64,000 nucleotides of DNA from assembly GCF_910591885.1 (NCBI RefSeq), contig NC_063285.1:8465395-8529394 (forward strand), given 5' to 3'. The translations under genes and the position numbers were made by a program. Below are positions 59,712-64,000 of this stretch, piece after piece. Position 1 is the stretch's first letter; the number at the start of each line of letters is the position of its first letter. Under the pieces are notes generated by a model. The model worked only from the letters and a program-made list of their open reading frames with translations, made no database searches and was not told the origin of the DNA. This stretch comes from Bombus terrestris. Its lineage: Eukaryota; Arthropoda; Insecta; Hymenoptera; Apidae.

Positions 59712-60423
59712 TTAGGTTATCGCAAAAGTTTCTTTCGTTTCGTAAAGGAATAATCGACGCAATAAAAATTTAGATATAGATAATAATATCCCCTTTATTC
59801 GTCTTGAAATATCGTTGTTATTTCTGTATTCAGAGATAGGACCATATTAGGTATTATTTTATTTTTTGGATAAATCTATCACACCATTCTGAGCTAAAAA
59901 CCCTTTATTGCACTTTCTTACCATGGACTAGGGATAAAAACAAAAGAACATCTTAAATCTATCGATTAGACCTATCGATTGTATCTAGAACTATTTTCTA
60001 GTTACTAGTTATTGTAACTAGTTAGTTATTTATTGTAACTAGCGCATCTGCAGATGGATGGCGAGCGTTGTCATTTTTAACAAATATCATTTTTTATACC
60101 CACTGACAAATTGTTAACATTTTCTTTTAAAAATACGTAGAATTGAATATTTAATGAATAATATGTTAAAAGAGATAGAAATATTCAGAACAAAGTAGTA
60201 AGATATACAATAGAGAACATTTTTTGTTTCATATTGTTTTATTCAATTATATATGATCCATTTTGTTTTATTACTGCAAAACACATAATTCAATACAATA
60301 TTTATATTTCAATGTAATAGAACAAAATGGATCATACATAATTCAATAAAATGGTATAAAACAAGAAATGTTGTGCATCTATTATTTCCTTATAAAGGGA
60401 AAGAAACTTTTGCAGCAACCTAA
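59712..60423. mobile_element. mariner-like MITE, longest copy, nested palindrome
   Basis: The ends TTAGGTTATCGCAAAAGTTT and (reversed) TTAGGTTGCTGCAAAAGTTT sit in TA. Inside, 60205-60265 and 60315-60375 are inverted copies of the family's right-half sequence (ATGATCCATTTTGTT). About 430 bp between the left arm and this palindrome are unique to this copy and include repeated TTAGTTATT / GTAACTAG words near 60000-60045. No transposase. Confidence 0.75.
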
Positions 60424-60858
60424 TATTTCAAATATTATTTTCTAATAGGTTTCAAAATAAGAAATAATAGCTTTCAATCGTGCTAAGAATAAAATACGCA
60501 CAAAAGTTCTACTTTTAGAATTTTTTAGCAATAAGACACAGACCGTAGTTTTTGCCTCGTTTCTTATTTCCCGGTCGATTAGCTCGTCGCGTCTGTTTTT
60601 CTAACACTTAAAAGTCAACGGTCTCGTTCGGCAATTTTCGACACTGCTAGCGCCTGTGCGCCGGCCGGATCGGCAAACTTCGGGCCGTCATACTTCATCG
60701 ACAGGTCATCGACTTATCAGAGCGAGAAACGGTGGATGGTAATCGTTTACATTTCCACGTTAACCGTTGACTTTTTGTCTTCTAACCACCCAAACGGTTT
60801 AGACTTCTGCGTGTTTCCAAAAATACAAAGGAACCAATGGCAGAAGAACACGCAGAGG

Positions 60859-60899
60859 TATAAATCAACGAGCCACGCTCGACTCGTCAGGATGTCAGT
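60859..60899 (+). promoter_or_regulatory. Candidate core promoter (TATA plus initiator)
   Basis: TATAAAT at 60859-60865 is followed 30 bp downstream by TCAG (60887-60890, A at 60889 as +1), with a second arthropod-like initiator TCAGT at 60895-60899. It lies in a local GC-richer stretch (about 60540-61040) on the elongase strand, about 670 bp before its ATG. A GTAAGT at 60898 could be a donor, and an AG at 61531-61532 after a pyrimidine run an acceptor for a 5'-UTR intron. Spacing is typical; assignment to the elongase is inference. Confidence 0.4.
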
Positions 60900-61056
60900 A
60901 AGTGCACGCGTAGTATCAATAGCTTGTGTCTACTCGTTTCGTCCATCTACTCAACCTAATTCTCATAGTCACCACTACGTGTCGTGCTCTCCTCATCGCT
61001 GCTGTTCGTACCACGTTGAATTTCTAATAATACCAACCAGTTAGCTGTTTTTGACG

Positions 61057-61215
61057 CGTATACTCGTCATGCAGAAATGGCAATATTTTGTGTTATGATG
61101 AGCCCAGTCAGTAGTAAAATAAAAAAATAAAATGGTCATTTCACTGCAACTTAATTCCATATTATCACAGCCATGTAACATATTCTGTGTTTGACGAGTA
61201 TATTCGGCATCGCTT
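61057..61215. mobile_element. Small inverted-repeat insertion upstream of the elongase
   Basis: GCGTATACTCGTCATGCAGA near 61057 is mirrored by TTTGACGAGTATATTCGGC near 61191-61209. About 155 bp, AT-rich inside. A MITE in the presumed 5'-UTR intron is plausible but rests on about 12 paired bases. Confidence 0.35.
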
Positions 61216-61561
61216 ACTTTTTGCGTCACATTTTAGGATTACACGCTTTTCAATGTTTCCAAAGAAGCTGCAATAGCTAACTGGTAAACAATTTACGATA
61301 ATATTTTGTGTGAAAATTTAGTTAAATACTATATATAAAAATGATTAATTTATTATTTTGTTTGTATTATCTTATTACTTTGCTCGGGATATTTTACATC
61401 ACTTTGAACGTATTATTTATGAAATATTTTTAGTTTACATATTTCTAAAAGAGAATGTTAACGATTGTTCTTACGTTTTAGTCAATTGAGAACATGACGG
61501 GAAGACTACGTATTTTCTTTCATTTTTTTAAGGCCAGTGGATATAAAGAAGATATTTCACA

Positions 61562-62844
61562 ATGCATGAAGACGATTTTATAGATGTCGTTACACCTGAG
61601 TACTCATATATTTTCAACTTCGAAAAAAGCTACTCTTATCTAGACACACAAAACTGGTTGTTGAATAATTTAGTGTTCTGCTTCTCCTGCGTTATCATTT
61701 ACGTCATCATAATTGTTGGCGGGATGTTTTACATGTTAAATAAACCAAAGTACAATTTGAAACGTCCACTTGCATTATGGTATGGAGTGATGGCACTGTT
61801 CTCCATTATCGGATTTAGTAGAACAGCACCGGAGTTGTTCTTTGCATTGGGCCATCGTGGCCTTTACTATAGTGTTTGCATACCTAGGTAATGCCACTTT
61901 CATATTTTATCTTTTAATGTATTTCCGGGTGAATGGCGACTTGAAAAATAATTATTAACGAAACATTATTATATGAGACAGTTTCTTATGCTCGGTATTT
62001 AGAGAACATTGATATGTGAAAAGCGTTAGTCAAACAAGGAATACATTTTTAACAGATGTTTATGGTACTATTATGAAAATAGTTCTATAAATTTGTTTCT
62101 GAAATGAGCTTTATCTTATTAATTGATATAATCAATTATACTCACCAATTTGCAGCATATCGATATATACAGTGTACCTACATCGTATAGTAATTTTCCA
62201 AATCAAAATAGTAAAATTTTTATTGTTTCATTATAATACGTTACTTTAGTTTACACGCGATAATCAAGAAACGAGCCGATATTTCAAATATGTTTATTAA
62301 TTACGTATAATAAGAAAAAAATTATTTTCTTTTCAGTAACTATTTCCAAAATCCTGTTTCTGGCTTTTGGACATGGGCGCTTGTCCTATCGAAAATTGTA
62401 CAATTGTGCGATACGATGTTCATCGTGTTACAAAAAGAACAACTGAAATTTCTGCATCTCTACCGTCATTTATCTGTTATTCCTTACTTCTGTTTCACAT
62501 ACCTGGGGACTACAGCAGCCATGAGATGGTTTAGCGTAATGGAGTACTTTATTAATTCCTGCATGTATTCTTATTATGTATTGAATGCAATGAAGTTCAA
62601 ATTACCAATATGTTTTATTACGATGTTTAATGTAATGCAGATAGTACAAATGATAATTAGTTACATTATAACTAACATGGCTTATAATCAGCGAAGCGCC
62701 TATAAACTTGACTGCTATATTACGTATGAAACTTCAGTAATTGGTCTCACCTATTACATCACCTCTTGTTACTTCTATCTAAAATTCTGCTGCTCGACTT
62801 ACACATCCAAGAAACAGAAAAACAAGGATATAAAGATTCACTGA
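61562..62844 (+). CDS. ELOVL6-like very-long-chain fatty acid elongase, active-site histidines replaced
   Basis: Two exons, 61562-61887 and 62337-62844, are joined by a GT-AG intron (donor CTAG|GTAATG, acceptor TTTTCTTTTCAG|T). The codon for Ser109 is split and the product is 277 residues, normal for ELOVL proteins. Active members condense malonyl-CoA with acyl-CoA in the ER membrane. The N-terminus (TPEYSYIFNF) and KPKYNLKRPLALWYG fit insect ELOVL6-type proteins. Hydrophobic segments lie at about 36-58 and 69-86, with several more after 155. Family motifs are altered: KxxExxDT is SKIVQLCDT (Q131), HxxHH is HLYRH (149-153, R152), NYxxHxxMYxYY is EYFINSCMYSYY (E178, N182), and TxxQxxQ is NVMQIVQ. 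The C-terminus is Lys-rich without a classical KKXX. The frame and both splice sites are clean, so it is not an obvious pseudogene. It is either a pseudoenzyme or a divergent elongase. The start is the first ATG after a possible 5'-UTR acceptor at 61532. Confidence 0.93.
61888..62336 (+). other. Intron of the ELOVL-like gene
   Basis: 449 bp, GT at 61888 and a TTTTCTTTTCAG acceptor ending at 62336. AT-rich, with no embedded feature seen. The position, just after the SVC(I/V)P segment, interrupts a serine codon after its second base. Confidence 0.9.
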
Positions 62845-64000
62845 AAAGTGTATCAAAGTTTTTTCTTTTTCTTTTATATTTCAAATCTTTTTCTACGAGC
62901 ACTTCTTAAATAGCATTTCGTGAAAGCATTTCTAACGTATTTCAGAAGTCTTTATTAGTTCAGAATGATAGAAATTTTTTTTTTTTTTGTTTTGATAAAA
63001 TGAAAGTGATAAGGATTATTTAATTACTATAAAAGAATTAACGTATTTAATGTTATGATATGAGATGTGAAGACTTTTAAGATAGTTGCTTTGGAAGAAA
63101 CTAGAAACAGTGGAAAATCAAGGGTGAAACTTCGTTAAGCGTATCTTCAAAATATTTCTAGGAAACATATTAGTCGGAAAAAACGATTGTTACTTGGTAT
63201 CTTTTCCTTGCAATATATTCGAAGGTCAAGCTCGTTGGAGTTGAGGACTACCTCTTTGCATAATTACTAATATGGCTAACGATGTTCAAATTTCAAAATT
63301 TTTCCACATAATATATTAATAGATTTAAATATCGACGTTTCTTTAAAGCTAATTTACAAATATCGCTATGATACCACATAGGTTAAATATTTCTTCAACT
63401 CCACTGAAATTTTTGTCTACTTCTTGAAATACCTGAAGAGCTTTCAGCTGCATGTTTTTAGTTTAGTTTTTCTGGTTATACCTAATATCTTTTTATTTTA
63501 TTTTTATTCTATTATATTGCTGCGGTATCTGCAACTTTTACAAAAACCGTTCTACACTTTTTTCTCAATTTTTTAAATCATCTCTTGTTTCCTCTCGTGC
63601 TTAATAAAATACGTTTCGTCTTTGATACCATTATATACGAGATATTGGTGCATACAATATGAACTTCGTATTAAATTAATAGGGAAGATATGAAATTGTA
63701 GGAAGGCTGTGTAATAGCAATGAACACAAGCAAGAAATATTGTACAACTAACAGAACGTCTGGATAATGGAATGTTCAGGTAGTAGATGGTCCAAAATTT
63801 TCACATGATTCTTTTTGCATCTTTGCCTCAACACCATGAAATCAAATAATAACAACGTAAATGAAATGAGACGAAGTGTAACATTCAAGGTCAATTTTTC
63901 TGTAAGTCTTTTTCACAAAACTTCATCGACCCGGACCTGTAAAATTATTATATAAACAAATGCATAAAAATTACGTGCACGTATAAATTTAATAATTTTC
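62845..64000. other. 3' flank of the elongase; no further gene seen
   Basis: After the TGA stop the sequence is AT-rich with a T-run at 62977-62988. The first clear AATAAA on the plus strand is near 63604, about 760 bp downstream, and could serve as a distal poly-A signal. I see no other coding region before the window ends. Confidence 0.45.

Noticed and set aside
1..64000. tRNA and rRNA genes
   Set aside because: Scanning by eye for tRNA B-box-like GGTTCGANTCC and for conserved rRNA blocks gave no candidate with matching arms; a covariance-model search would be decisive.

Overview
The window reads as nuclear DNA of an insect, most likely a hymenopteran and bee-like. This is inferred from strong AT-richness, poly-T/TA/CT simple repeats, scattered TTAGGT/CCTAA motifs, a two-exon ELOVL fatty-acid elongase of insect type with a GT-AG intron, and a dense load of small inverted-repeat DNA transposons, LINE fragments and minisatellites. 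There is no bacterial architecture (operons, Shine-Dalgarno sites, CRISPR). I cannot name a species.

The window is almost a gene desert. The only intact gene I can defend is an ELOVL6-type elongase at 61562-62844 (+): 277 residues from two exons joined over a 449-bp intron, with a TATA-containing candidate promoter about 0.7 kb upstream. Its fold and length are normal, but the histidine box reads HLYRH instead of HxxHH, the second active-site histidine is Asn, and the KxxExxDT glutamate is Gln. It looks like a pseudoenzyme or a strongly altered elongase and is the most interesting object here.

Layout: 0-2.5 kb, a ~93-bp tandem repeat, a broken unrecognised coding sequence (337-942, -) and a TA-flanked inverted-repeat element. 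3.7-10.4 kb, a retroposon tail, a LINE 3' half (6.1-7.1 kb, -), MITEs, 52-bp and 160-bp tandem repeats and a Jockey-like LINE remnant (+). 11-20 kb, a TTAA-flanked MITE, a mariner-like MITE, a perfect hairpin, a second copy of the same LINE (16.5-17.6 kb, -) and a long-TIR element. 22-25.6 kb, a fold-back cluster, a second copy of the broken coding sequence, a 0.9-kb hexamer-based satellite and a piggyBac transposase remnant. 27-30 kb, minisatellites and a 40-bp palindromic satellite. 31-36.5 kb, two opposed ~495-bp LTR-like repeats, one split by a TTAA-flanked MITE. 38 kb, retroposon tails between telomere-like repeats. 39-55 kb, many long-TIR elements and an AT satellite. 56.3-57.1 kb, the longest open frame (213 codons, -), unrecognised, containing a possible small secreted protein.

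Two element groups recur. One has TA target sites and ends reading CAGGGTG or close variants, with unrelated interiors carrying long inverted repeats. The other has ends TTAGGTTGTC.. and a palindromic right half. Only the elongase shows evidence of being a functional gene; the rest is mobile-element debris, satellites or sequence in which I see nothing.
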